DNA of 64,000 nucleotides from Gracilaria vermiculophylla (taxonomy: Eukaryota; Rhodophyta; Florideophyceae; Gracilariales; Gracilariaceae): the NCBI GenBank assembly GCA_019155205.2, contig JAHNZQ020000181.1, positions 755,513-819,512 on the forward strand, given 5' to 3'. Positions 18,948 through 29,130 of this stretch are shown here, piece after piece; the stretch's first letter is position 1; the number at the start of each line of letters is the position of its first letter. The translations under genes were made by a program, and so were the position numbers. The notes beneath the pieces were generated by a model, which saw only the letters and a program-made list of their open reading frames with translations, had not been told where the DNA came from and did no database searches.

Positions 18948-19937
18948 TTAAATTGCGGCGCACGTCCGTTGGTCGGAGAAGAGCAGCGGGGCGTGGTGGG
19001 CGCGCAGCAGCGCCTCGAGCGCGTCCACGGCGCGCGGCGGCGGCGGCGGCGGCGGCGCAGCGGCGGCGGAGGCGGCGGCGGGGGCGGCGGCGGGGGCGGC
19101 GAGGGCGGCGGCGCGGCGGCGGCGCGCGGCGGCGTCGGCGTCGGCCGAGTCGTCGTGCACGCGCACGCGCAGCGCGGCGGGGGCGGCGGCGGCGCGCAAG
19201 GCGACGCGCGCGCGGTGCAGGGCGCAGAAGGCGCGGCGCGCGGCGCGCACGCTGCCAAACTGCAGCCAGAAGTTGCGCGCGGCGGGGGCGGCGGCGGCGG
19301 CGGCGGCGGGGGCGCTGCGCACGCGCAGCACGCGCGGCGGCGGCGGCGAGGGCGCCGGCGCGGCGGCGGCGGCGGCGCGCAGCGCGCGCTCGACGACGCG
19401 CGCCAGCTCGGGCTCGGAGACGGGGCGCGGCACGCGGCGCAGCAGCAGCGTGTTGCCCACGCCGCCGTTGCGCGCGACGGCGGCGCGCTGCGCGTCGAAG
19501 AGCGCGGCGGCGGCGGGGGCGGCGGCGGGGGCGGCGGGGGCGGCGACGTGGAAGGAGACGGGCAGGTGCGGGTGGGCGGTGCGCAGCTGCAGCAGCGCGT
19601 CCATGCAGTGCTGCTCCGAGGCCATGGTGGCCCAGGCCATGGCGGCGGCGGCGTCGGCGTCGGCGTCGGCGGCGGGGCGCAGCGGGAGCTGGCGGAAGGC
19701 GAGCAGCGCGGCGCCCAGCTGGGCGCGGATGTGGGCGGCGTGCACGGCGCCGTGCGGGAGCGACGGGAAGAAGAGGGTGTCGGGCGAGATGGCGCGGCGG
19801 CGCAGGCGCTGCGCCTCGGCGCACACCTGCGCGCGCACGGCGGCGGCGGTGGCGGCGGGGCGCTGGGCGCAGCGGCGGCGGCGGCGCTTTGCGCGCGGAG
19901 GCGCGGGCGCGGGCGCGGGCGCGGCGCGGCGCTTCAT
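18948..19937 (-). CDS. RRM-like RNA-binding protein
   Basis: 329 residues. The central part looks like a divergent RNA recognition motif: an RNP2-like NTLLLRRVP strand, a helix (SEPELARVVERALR), a VLRVRSA strand, an RNP1-like NFWLQFGSVRAARRAF strand-helix and a closing LRVRVHD strand, at about residues 160-265. The loops are expanded by polyalanine. The N-terminus has a KRRRRR cluster, possibly a nuclear localisation signal. The ATG is only 16 bp after the stop codon of the ribosomal protein gene on the same strand. The RRM call is based on pattern and spacing only. Confidence 0.6.
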   Translation of the reverse strand: MKRRAAPAPAPAPPRAKRRRRRCAQRPAATAAAVRAQVCAEAQRLRRRAISPDTLFFPSLPHGAVHAAHIRAQLGAALLAFRQLPLRPAADADADAAAAMAWATMASEQHCMDALLQLRTAHPHLPVSFHVAAPAAPAAAPAAAALFDAQRAAVARNGGVGNTLLLRRVPRPVSEPELARVVERALRAAAAAAPAPSPPPPRVLRVRSAPAAAAAAAPAARNFWLQFGSVRAARRAFCALHRARVALRAAAAPAALRVRVHDDSADADAAARRRRAAALAAPAAAPAAASAAAAPPPPPPPRAVDALEALLRAHHAPLLFSDQRTCAAI

Positions 19938-19953
19938 GGGCGGCGCGGGCGTT

Positions 19954-20435
19954 TTACTGCGACGGGGGCGGGGGCGGGCGCGTGGGGTGCGGGACGACGG
20001 AGAGGCGCAGCGGGGAGCGGCGCAGGTAGTAGAGCTTGGCGCGGCGGGCGGGCGGCGGGGCGTCGGCGACGTGGACGGCGCGCACGAGCGGCGAGTAGGC
20101 GGGGAAGAGGCGCTCGACGGCGACGCCGTGCACGACGGCGCGCAGCAGCACGGACGAGCCCAGGGCGCGGCGGCGCACGGCGACGACGACGCCGGCGAAG
20201 CTGAGCGCGCGCGCGCCGGCGGCGAGGCCGGCGGCGTAGTGCACGCGCGCCACGCGGCCGGGCGCCAGCCGCGGCAGCGCGGCGGCCAGCGGCGCGCGCG
20301 CGGCCGCCTGCAGGCGCAGCGCCTCCTCGCGCTGCAGCGCGTGCAGCAGCGCCGTGGTGCGGCGCAGCGCGCTGCGCCGCTTGGGGTAGCGCGCGCGCGG
20401 CTGCGCCGGCAGCTCGTACGGCCCGGTGGCGTGGC

Positions 20436-20475
<40 letters not shown>

Positions 20476-20547
20476 GGCGCGCGCGCGCGACGCCATGGCG
20501 CGGCGCAGCGCGGCGCGCGCGCGCAGCACCAGCGCGCTGCTCATCAT
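19954..20547 (-). CDS. Ribosomal protein bL19, probably mitochondrial
   Basis: 197 residues from the MM start; an in-frame ATG at 20634 would add 29. The C-terminal ~100 residues match bL19: GRVARVHY, an SFAGVVVAVRRRALGSSVLLRAV block, HGVAVERLFPAYSPLVRAVHV, and the hallmark RRAKLYYLRR. The N-terminal ~80 residues are rich in Arg and Ala and almost free of acidic residues, like a mitochondrial presequence, with a proline run (48-60). Red algal plastid genomes usually encode their own rpl19, so a nuclear copy most likely serves the mitochondrial ribosome; that is inference. It lies between the peroxiredoxin and RRM genes on the same strand. Confidence 0.85.
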
Positions 20548-20868
20548 GGCGGCGGGATGGCGGCGGCGGGGCGGCGGGCGCGGGGGGCGGCCGGCGGCGC
20601 GCGGCGGCGTGTGTGGCTTTTTACGCCGTGCCACTTTTTCGCGACGCGCGCCACTGCGGCTGCTGCGCCACGGGGAGGGCGGCGCTGCGCTGTGACTCGA
20701 GCGGGCGGTGGGCGACGGGCGGTGGGCGACGGGCGGTGGGCGACGAGAGAGCGGCGGCAGCGCGTTTACTGGAGCGAGCGGTCGCAGGGCGGAGGGCAGC
20801 GTTGCGCGACCGAGCGGTGAGCGACTGCAAGAGCCGTGCGGCTCACTCGACGGCGGCGGCGGCGGCGG

Positions 20869-21516
20869 CTACAGCTGCGCCAGCACCGTGTCGGGCTTGG
20901 ACGGGCCCGAGTAGCCCGTGCCGTCCGGCTCGACGTTGACGTGCGTGAAGACGCCGTCGCGCAGCACAAACGACGCGCGCTTGCAGCGCACGCCGCCAAA
21001 GGCGCCCGTGTCCACGTCCAGCGCCAGGCGGCGCGTGAGCGCGGCGCCGCCGTCGCCCACAAACGTGAGCTCGCCGGCCGCGCCCAGCGCCTCCTCGAAC
21101 GCGCGCAGCACGAACGGGTCGTTGACGGCCATGCACACGACGGCGCGCGCGCCCTTGGCGCGCATGGCCGCCGCGGCCGCCATCCACTGCGGCACGTGCG
21201 ACTGGCGGCACGTGCTGGTCAGCGCCCCGGGGATCGTCACCAGCGCCACCGTCCCGCTGCCAAACACGTCGCCGGACGACACGCCGGCGGGCTTGCCGTC
21301 CGCGCCCAGCGTCATCAGCTGCACGTCGCGCGGCATCTCGTCGCCGGCCGCCACCATGGCGGGGGGGGCGTGCGCGCGCGCGCGCGAGAGGGGGCGCGCG
21401 TGCGAGAGGGCGCGCGCGGCGGTGCGCGGCGCGACGGGCGGCGGCGACGGGCGCAGCAGCGACGGGCGCAGCGCAGATCCAACTCCGAAACCCACAAACG
21501 CCAACTTGCGCACCAT
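20869..21516 (-). CDS. Peroxiredoxin, Prx5/PrxII type, organelle-targeted
   Basis: 215 residues. It reduces H2O2 and alkyl hydroperoxides through a peroxidatic Cys. The active site is IPGALTSTC (Cys103), matching the PrxII pattern PGAFTPTC with Phe-to-Leu and Pro-to-Ser changes. Downstream VCMAVNDPFVLRAF and the C-terminal KRASFVLRDG...VEPDG are typical of the family. The first 53 residues are Arg/Ser/Ala-rich with no acids, which suggests a plastid or mitochondrial transit peptide. A second Met (54) starts the conserved domain and could give a cytosolic form. It is divergent from the RING gene with 264 bp between start codons; the sense strand just upstream is C-rich. Confidence 0.9.
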   Translation of the reverse strand: MVRKLAFVGFGVGSALRPSLLRPSPPPVAPRTAARALSHARPLSRARAHAPPAMVAAGDEMPRDVQLMTLGADGKPAGVSSGDVFGSGTVALVTIPGALTSTCRQSHVPQWMAAAAAMRAKGARAVVCMAVNDPFVLRAFEEALGAAGELTFVGDGGAALTRRLALDVDTGAFGGVRCKRASFVLRDGVFTHVNVEPDGTGYSGPSKPDTVLAQL

Positions 21517-21702
21517 CGTCGGCGGGGCGGGGGCGGAGGGGGCGGCGACGCTCGCGGCCGCCGCCCGCAGCTCGCGCCGCCGCTCTTGAGGCGCCGCCGC
21601 CGCCGCCGCGCATTACAGCGCGCGCGTGCGCCGCGCCTGACGCCGCGCGCCGCATAACAGCGCGGCTCGCGCCGCCGCGCCCCTCCGCTCGCGCGCCACC
21701 GC

Positions 21703-21737
<35 letters not shown>

Positions 21738-21780
21738 CGAGCCGCCGCGCCGCCGCCGCCCGAGCCGCCGCGCCGCCGCG

Positions 21781-21838
21781 ATGCCCCCCCGCCGCGAGCG
21801 CGCGCTGCGCCGCGTGCGCCGCCACCGCCGCTCCACCA

Positions 21839-21874
<36 letters not shown>

Positions 21875-22554
21875 GCGCGCCGCAGCCGCCGCCGCCGCAG
21901 CGCGCGTCGCAGCCGGCCGCGGCGCCGTCGCCGGCGGCGCGGCCGCAGCCGCCGCCGCCGCCGCCGCGCGGCCGGCGCGCGCGCGCGGCGCGCCCGCCGT
22001 CGCCGCTGCTGGAGCCGGCGACGCTGCCGGCGCTGCCGGCGGCGCCGCCGCGCGGGCGCGGCGCGCCGCCGCCGCCGCTGCGCCCCGACGCCGTGTGCAC
22101 GGTGTGCACCGAGCGCGTGGCGCCCGCCGCCGCGCGCGTGCTGCCGTGCGGCCACGCCTTCCACGCGCGCTGCGTGCACCGCTGGCTGCGCACCGCCGAG
22201 CGCTGCCCCAACTGCCGCGCGCGCGTCGCCGCGCCGCCGCCGTCGCCGCCGCCCCCGCCCTCCGCCCCCCTCGCGTCGCACTCCTCCTCCGACCTGCGCC
22301 TCGCGCTGCGCCCGCGCCCCCTCCGCCCCCGCGCCGCCTCGCACCTCCCCTCCGACGCCTTCCGCCGCACCATCGAGCGCGGCCGCCAGATCGACCGCAT
22401 GGTCTTCCGCGACCCCCCCGCCGCCTCCTCCGCCCACCGCCACCACCCCCCCCACCCTCCCCCCCCTCCCCACTCTCCCCCCCCCCCCCCCCATTCGCAT
22501 CGCCCCCGCCATCCCCGCCATACCCAAAACCCCAGCCCCCCGCTCTGCCCGTGA
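21781..22554 (+). CDS. RING-H2 finger protein (probable E3 ubiquitin ligase)
   Basis: 257 residues. A RING-H2 domain at about 106-147 has the order C-x2-C ... C-G-H-A-F-H-x2-C ... C-P-N-C with the HRWL helix typical of E2-binding RINGs. It is flanked by proline-, alanine- and arginine-rich low-complexity sequence; a SDAFRRTIERGRQIDRMVF segment after the RING may be helical. No membrane segment is seen. It is divergent from the peroxiredoxin gene and convergent with the AAA ATPase gene. The RING is clear; the target is unknown. Confidence 0.85.
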
Positions 22555-22558
22555 TCTC

Positions 22559-22712
22559 CGCCTCGCCTCGCCTCGCCTCGCCTCGCCTCGCATCGCCTCG
22601 CATCGCATCGCATCGCATCGCCTCGCATCGCCTCGCATCGCCTCGCATCGCCTCGCCCCGCATCGCATCGCATCGCCTCGCATCGCCTCGCATCGCCTCG
22701 CCTCGCCTCGCC
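22559..22712. repeat. (CTCGC/ATCGC)n pentanucleotide array
   Basis: About 30 tandem pentamers, a mixture of CTCGC and ATCGC in irregular order, then a C-rich stretch. It sits in the 259-bp gap between two convergent stop codons (RING 22554, AAA ATPase 22814), so it may be transcribed from both sides. Confidence 0.92.
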
Positions 22713-22813
22713 CCCCCCGCCCCCGCCCCCGCCCCCACCCACCCCAAAGCGCTCTTGTGTTTACCACTGTCTCTCTCTCGCTCTCTACCTACCCACCTAC
22801 TCCCCCTCACACC

Positions 22814-23892
22814 TCACACGTACAGCGCCCGCACCCACGCCGCCGTCCCGTCCGCGTCCTTGTCCAGCTGCACCTCCGCCTCGCACGCCGCCCAAATGTC
22901 CTCGATGCCCACCTTGTCCTCCTCGTCGTGCTCCCCGTGCGGCTGCTGCCGCTCGCCCCCCCCGCCGCCCTCCACCGCGCGCCGGTTGCGCCGCACCGCC
23001 GCCGCCGCCGCCGCCCGCCGGATGCACGCCGCCACCTTGGCGCCCGTGAACTCGTACTTGCGCGCCACCGCCTCCAGCTCGTCCAGCAGCCCCGCGCGCA
23101 CCGGCGTGCTGCCCGGCATCAGCTGCCGCCACAGCCGCACCCGCGCCGCCCGCGTCGGCGTCGTCAGCACCACAATGTGGCTCAGCAGCCGCCGCACCCG
23201 CTCCGGCACCGCCATGTGCATGGGCCACCCGCCGTGCGCCGCCCCGCGCCCCGTCGTCACGCACAGCACCACCAGCCCGTCGAACGACTGCACGTGGAAC
23301 AGCAGCTCCAGCCCGGGCGACGCCGTCGCCTCCGCGCTCCCCGCCTCGAACAGCAGCTGCTCCGCGTGCTCCACCACCACCACCGCCCCGGCCACCGCCG
23401 CCTGCGCAAACACCTCCCCCATCTGCCACCCCGCGTCGCGCCCGCCGTGCAGCTCCGTCGCCGCCAGCCGCTGCAGCGGCCGCCCCGTCTCGAACCCCAG
23501 GCACGCCGCCGCCGTCGTCTTGCCGCTCCCGCTCCCGCCAAACACCGCCACGCACGTCGCCCGCGCCTGCCGCTCCCCGCCAAAGCCCCACCGCGTCCCC
23601 AGCAGCGCCCGCACCTTCTCCGCCTGCACCACCGCGCGCAGCGTCTGCATGGCCGCCGCCGGCGCCACCAGCCGCTCCAGCCCGTGCTCGGGCAGCACGC
23701 GCCGCTCCAGCTTGGCGCGCCGCAGGTCGCCGCGCGCCTGCAGCCGGCACGCGTGCCGCAGCTCCTCCATCGTCACCACCACGTCGCTGGCGCCCAGCTC
23801 CGCCCCCGTTGCCGTTGCCGTCCCCGTTGCCGTCGCCGTCTTTGCCGTCTTTGCCGCTTTCGCCGCTGTCGCCCCCGCCTCTGCCTTTGCCT

Positions 23893-23927
<35 letters not shown>

Positions 23928-24532
23928 TTCTCGCGCGCGCGCTGCTGCTGCACGCGGCTCACCGCCTGCGCCAGCGCCTGGAACACCGCGTTCTTGATGT
24001 AGCCGCCGGTGAGCTCAAACTCCAGCGCCAGCGCGCGCAGGTCCACGTCCGCCGCCAGCCGCAGCCCGGCCGGCACGTGCCGCCGCCAGATGGCCAGCCG
24101 CAGCCGCGCGTCCGGCGGCTCGAACAGCAGCGACAGCGCGATGCGCCGGTGCATGGCCTCGTCCAGCATCTGCGGGCGGTTGGTGGCCAGGATCATCACC
24201 CCGTCGAACGTCTCCATCTCGCGCAGCGCCAGCGTCACGCCCTTGGCGCCGCCGCCGCGCTCGCGGCTCTCGAACAGCTCGTCGCACTCGTCCATGAACA
24301 CAATGGCGCCGTGCACGCGCGCCTCGCGGAACACGATGCGGTACGCCTCCTCGTTGGAGTGCTTGGAGCTGTTGAGCGACGCAAAGTCCACCACCAGCAG
24401 CTTCTTGTTGAGGTGCGACGCCAGCGCGTTGGCGAACAGCGTCTTGCCCGTGCCCGACTTGCCGTGGAAAAACAGCGTCAGCCCCTTGCCGTACCGCACA
24501 ATGTCGTCAAACCCCACCTGCGCCGCGCCCGC

Positions 24533-24574
<42 letters not shown>

Positions 24575-25242
24575 GCAACCCTCGATGCCGCTCGCCGCAC
24601 CGCCGCCGCTCCAACGCACGCCGCGCGCGCGCGCGCGCGCGTCGCAGTCGCACACACTTACCTCGCGGCGCAGCCGCCGAAACAGCTCAAAGTTCTCCAC
24701 GCGCTGCAGCACCAGCTGCTTCATCTCGGCGGGCAGGATCACCGACTCCATGTCGATCTTGGGCGAGTAGCAGCGCGCGCTGTCCATGATCTCGTCCAGC
24801 TCCGTGCTCAGCCCGGCCACATAGTCCAGCACCATGTGGTCCAGCTCGCAGCAGAAATCGCCCAGATCGGAGTACGACATGTTGTACGGCACGTCGATAG
24901 TGACGATACCGGATCGAATGAGCGTCGCGTTGCGGTAAAAATAGCGGCGCGACTTTATCTCCTCGCCGAGCTCCCCGCCGCAGTGCAGCCGCAGCAGCTT
25001 GGACACCGTGATGCCGGTGTCGTAGTTGGCCGACGGGTCCGACCGCAGCGTCTTGCGGATCGTCTGGCTCAGAACCGCTCCAACTGCTCGGCGCCCACAG
25101 CAATAACACAAACAACAAACAAATAAAAACGAATCCGTTAGTGGCATCACGCAACCAGTTCAGGAAACGCGTACTAACAAACACGACAGAAACATCACAA
25201 CATCAACAGCCTTAACATCAACTTGAGCAGCAGCAGCAACAA

Positions 25243-25280
<38 letters not shown>

Positions 25281-25695
25281 CCAGCAACAAAAGCAAGTAA
25301 CGTACCAAGCGTGAGAATGACCATGCGCTCGAAATGCGCCAGCTTGAGCTTGCCCACCAGCAGCTCCAGCCGCGGCAGGAACGCGCCCGCCTGCGTGGTG
25401 GCCGTCAGGCGCCGCGTGAACAGGTTGGTGGCCTTGCGCAGCTTGGCGTTCGCCTCGCGCTGCAGCGCCTCCACGGGGCGCTTGGTGCTGGTGTAGCGAT
25501 CCTCTTCGTTGCTCTTCTCGCGAAAGTTGTGCACCTTGCACGCCTCCTGCACCACCTCGAAGCCGTCCTTGAGGTACTCCATGTCGTCGTTGAACGGCTG
25601 CACGTCCGTGTCGGGCGGCGCGTCGTCGTCGGCGTGCTCGCACTTTTGGCCGTTTTGCAGCACGCTGCGCTCGGGCGCGGCGCGCTGCTCGTCGC

Positions 25696-25737
<42 letters not shown>

Positions 25738-25764
25738 GATCGTGATCGTGATCGTGATCGTGGT

Positions 25765-25808
<44 letters not shown>

Positions 25809-26734
25809 GTGGTGGCGGTGGCCAGGCGCTTCTCGTCCTCCATGCGCAGCTCGGACAGCAACTGCACCATGCCAGAGTCGTCGGTGGTGCGATCGCGGCC
25901 GCCCGCGTGGTGGCCAAACGCGCTGCCCACGCGCACGTCGGCAATGCCCGCAATGGGCTTGGGCATGGTGGCGGGGGTGAACTGCGAGTGGGCGCCCGTG
26001 ACGCTGTCGGGCTCCTCGGCGAGCACCTGCGCCATGGCGGAGGTGCCCAGCGTCATGGCCTCGTCGACGGTGAGCGAGCAGCCGTACACGGCCTTGAGCA
26101 CCTCGCGCGGGGCGCGGAACTTGTTCTCGTTGTACACGGCGGCAAACTCGTCGTCCACCTCCAGCAGGCCCTGCGCAAAGTGCGTTCGGCTGGGCGACAG
26201 GAAGTGCAGCACCTGGTCGCCGTCCATGTTGGCAAACTTGCGGCAGTTGAACAGATCGGAGCGGTAGCGCGACGAGGAGCGGCGGTCGCACGGCAGCGGG
26301 CCCTCCACGCCGACGCAGTTGAGGATGATGAACACAAAGGCGCGCAGCTCGGCGGGCGGCCACTGCAGGCGGTCGGCGAGGCGATACAGGCGCGGCTTGA
26401 AGCGCATGCGGTCGACGCGGGCGCGCAGGGCGCTCTGGATGTTGTGCTGCACGGTGCGCAGGGATTGCAGCAGGTTGGAGCGGACGGCGAGGGAGGGGGC
26501 CAGCGCGGGGGGGGGTTGCGGGGGGGCGGTGGACAACTGCAGAGCGTGGTGGGCGATGGAGTCGGCGAGTATGACGATGTGGGCGTGCAGGGAAAAGTCG
26601 GCCTCCCACGCGCGCATCACCTGGCGGTCGGAGAGCGGCTGGTGCGGCGCGAACATGAGCGCCTTCATGACGGCGATGGCGGGGGGGAGCGCGACGGCGA
26701 CATCGTCGTCGACGGCGGGCGCGTGCGGCTGCAT
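22814..26734 (-). CDS. Double-AAA+ ATPase, three exons
   Basis: CDS by splicing: exon 1 26734-25306, exon 2 25083-24662, exon 3 24517-22814; 1184 residues, phases consistent. The N-terminal ~480 residues are unassigned and include a HisAsp repeat followed by an Asp run (DNA ~25700-25765). AAA domain 1 spans the exon 2/3 junction (helix ENFELFRRLRRE, then VGFDDIVRYGKG) and has Walker A FHGKSGTGKT, Walker B AIVFMDECDE, and sensor 1 ILATNRP. A second, more degenerate module has Walker A FGGSGSGKTT and a VVVVEHAEQ strand where Walker B is expected, so its hydrolysis is doubtful. An Ala/Lys-rich linker joins them. I do not recognise the exact subfamily. It is divergent from POLA2 and convergent with the RING gene. 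Confidence 0.8.
24518..24661 (-). other. Intron 2 of the AAA ATPase gene
   Basis: 144 bp. The donor is GAG|GTAAGT and the acceptor GCGCAG|GTGGGG on the minus strand. It is phase 0 and joins the pre-AAA helix directly to the VGFDD block of the first AAA domain. It contains a (GAC)n run and a GC alternating tract. Confidence 0.85.
25084..25305 (-). other. Intron 1 of the AAA ATPase gene with CTG/CAG repeat
   Basis: 222 bp. The donor is CTTG|GTACGT and the acceptor GAGCAG|TTGGAG, with a T-rich tract upstream. It is phase 1. It carries CAG/CAA repeats on the plus strand (about 25226-25290), so CTG/TTG in the transcript. It has visibly less G+C than its exons. An alternative acceptor 3 nt upstream would add one residue. 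Confidence 0.75.
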
Positions 26735-27320
26735 GGGGCGGGCGGATTGGGAAGGAATGCGACGGAGGGCGGGGCGGGCGATGGCGGCGGCGGGAGGCGG
26801 CGGCGGCGGTGGCGGCGGCGGTGCATCGGCGGCGCGAGCGATAAGGCGCGGCGCGCTGCGCGCGCGCGCCACGCGCGGTGGAACGGGCGCGCAACGCGCG
26901 CGCGCGCGCGCTGTGCACGTGGCGCGGCGCCACTGGCGCGCGCCGCCGCGCGGCGCGCCGCAGCGAGCGCGGCCGCGCACGCGCGCGCCCCGCCGCGTGG
27001 ACACGTGCGCGGCGCCGCCGCGCTCGCTGCGCCGCGTGCCGCGTGCCGCGCGCGCGCGCGCTGTCAGCCGCTGCGCGCCCAAACGGCCGCGCGCGCGCGC
27101 GCGCGCGCGCGCGCCGCCGCGTTGGCGCCAAAACCGCCGCGCGCCGCGCGCGACCCAAACACCCCGCGCCGCGCGCCGCGCCGCGCCGCGCGCGCCGCCC
27201 TTTAGCGCGCGCGCGTGCGCCGCCGTCGCCGCCCACCGCGCCGCCTCCGCCCGCCTCCGCCCGCCTCCGCCCGCCTCCGCCCGCCTCCGCCCGCCTCCGC
27301 CCGCCTCCGCCCGCCGCGCA
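26735..27320. promoter_or_regulatory. Divergent promoter region, AAA ATPase / POLA2
   Basis: 586 bp of very GC-rich DNA with long CG/GC alternating tracts. It holds an E2F site at 27122-27133 and a tandem decamer CCGCCTCCGC (about 27238-27310) that ends ten bases before the POLA2 ATG. No coding signal. Confidence 0.6.
27122..27133 (-). promoter_or_regulatory. E2F-type site TTTTGGCGCCAA
   Basis: TTGGCGCCAAAA on the plus strand, TTTTGGCGCCAA on the minus strand. It shares the TTGGCGCCAA core with the site upstream of Pol epsilon. It lies 188 bp before the POLA2 ATG. Confidence 0.6.
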
Positions 27321-28398
27321 ATGGCGTCGCAGCCCGAATCGTTCTCGCTCGGCGGCGTCGCGCTGCCGCCCGCGCTGGCCGCCATCGCGCGCGCCGCCTG
27401 CCAGCACGCCGCCCTCTCCGCCGAGCAGCTGGACTGCAAGTGGGAGGCGTGGGCGCTGGCCCACTGCGACAGCGCCGCCGCCCCGTCCGAGGCGCAGCTG
27501 CGCGCCTTTGCCGCCCAGCTGCGCCACAGCGCCGCGCCGCCGCCGCCGCCCAAGCGCGCGCTGCTGCACTCGCCGGGCCCCACGCCCACGCGCATCAGCA
27601 GCGTCGACGAGTTCTTCACGTACGTCGCCGACTCCGCCGCCGCCGCCGCCGCCGCCGCCGCGCGCGCGCCCTCCTCGCCGCCGCCCGTCGCGCGCAGCCT
27701 GCAGCGCGCGCTCGACGAGCGCGGCGACGGCAGCGACGACGGCCACGCCGACAGCGACGCCGGCAACGACGGCGCCGGCGCGCGCGCCGCGCAGGCCAAG
27801 CGCGCGCGCGCAGCGCCGCCGCGCGACGAGCCGCGCGCGGCGGCGCGCGCGCTCAGCGGGCGCGTGGAGGCGTTGCTGCGCGGCGACGCCGGCGCGCAGG
27901 CGGCGGCGGCGCTGCCGGCGCGCGAGCGCGGCGGCGTGCGCGTGCAGGAGCTGGGCGCCGACGCGCGCGCGCCGCCGCTGTACATGGACAACCCGGTGGC
28001 GCAGCGCATCAACGACGTGCGCGCGCACGTGCGCGGGGTGGCGGCGCGCATCGTGGCGCGGCTGCGCGCGGCGCGCGGCGAGAAGACGCCGCCGCTGCGC
28101 GCCGCGCTGCACGAGCGCAGCGCGGGCGCCGTGCTCGTGGCCGGCCGCGTGCGCACCGAGCTGGAGGAGGCGCACGGCGCGGCGCGCGCGGCCATCAACG
28201 CCCAGTCGGTGATGCTGGAGAACGAGGACGGCAACCGCATCAAGCTGGACCTGGGCAGGCTGCTGGCCAGCGCGCAGCCGGTGTTTCTGGTGCCGGGCAT
28301 GGTGGTGGTCGTGGAGGGCGTCAACACCAACGGCAGGCTGTTCGACGTGCACGCCATCCACGACAACGCCATGCCCGTGGACGAGCCGCGCGCCGCGT

Positions 28399-28439
<41 letters not shown>

Positions 28440-28787
28440 CTGCCAGATGAAGGTGAGGCGTACGCGCGCGTGATAGTGGCGGCGGGCCCGTTCACGCGGG
28501 CGGATGACGTGGAGTACGAGCCGCTGGGGGAGCTTCTGCGGGTGGTGCAGCGGCGCAGGCCGGACGTGGTGCTGCTGGCGGGGCCGTTCGTGAGCGAGCG
28601 GCAGCAGCGCGCGGCGGAGGCGGCGCGCATGACGTTCGACGAGCTGTTCGCGCGGCGCGTGCTGGCGGCGGTGCAGGCGACGGCGGCGCGCATGGAGGCG
28701 GCGCACGGGCGCGCGCCGCACTTTGTGCTGCTGCCGTCGCTGCACGACGTGCAGCACGACGCGGTGTGCCCGCAGCCGCCGCTGCGC

Positions 28788-28821
<34 letters not shown>

Positions 28822-29097
28822 GCGACGATGCGGGCGGCGTGCTGCTGTGCGCCAACCCGGCGGTGCTGCGCGTGAGCGCGCGCGGCGGGCGGCGCGCGAC
28901 GTTGCTGGGCGCGACGTCGCTGCCCGCGCTGGCGGACATGTCGGCCGACTGCGTGAGCGCGCACCAGCGCGACCGGCTGGGCGCCATCGCGTCGTGCATG
29001 CTGCGGCAGCAGTCGTTCTACCCGCCGTTCCCGCCCAGCGCCGGCGTGCCGCTGGACACGGCGCTGCTGCCGCAGCTGCGGCTGCCGCCCGCGCGCG

Positions 29098-29130
<33 letters not shown>

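Noticed and set aside
17232..20204. 990-codon plus-strand frame
   Set aside because: Shadow of the minus-strand low-complexity and RRM genes; no ordered segment.
20843..22810. 655-codon minus-strand frame
   Set aside because: It covers the peroxiredoxin in another frame and the antisense of the RING gene and pentamer array; the repeated Arg-Arg-Cys-Asp-like patterns simply translate the array.
25160..28999. The single long frame for the AAA gene N-terminus, including intron 1 and upstream of 26734
   Set aside because: The part beyond 26734 is antisense to POLA2, and the part after 25306 translates the CAG repeat of intron 1. Splice sites and phases support the shorter exon.
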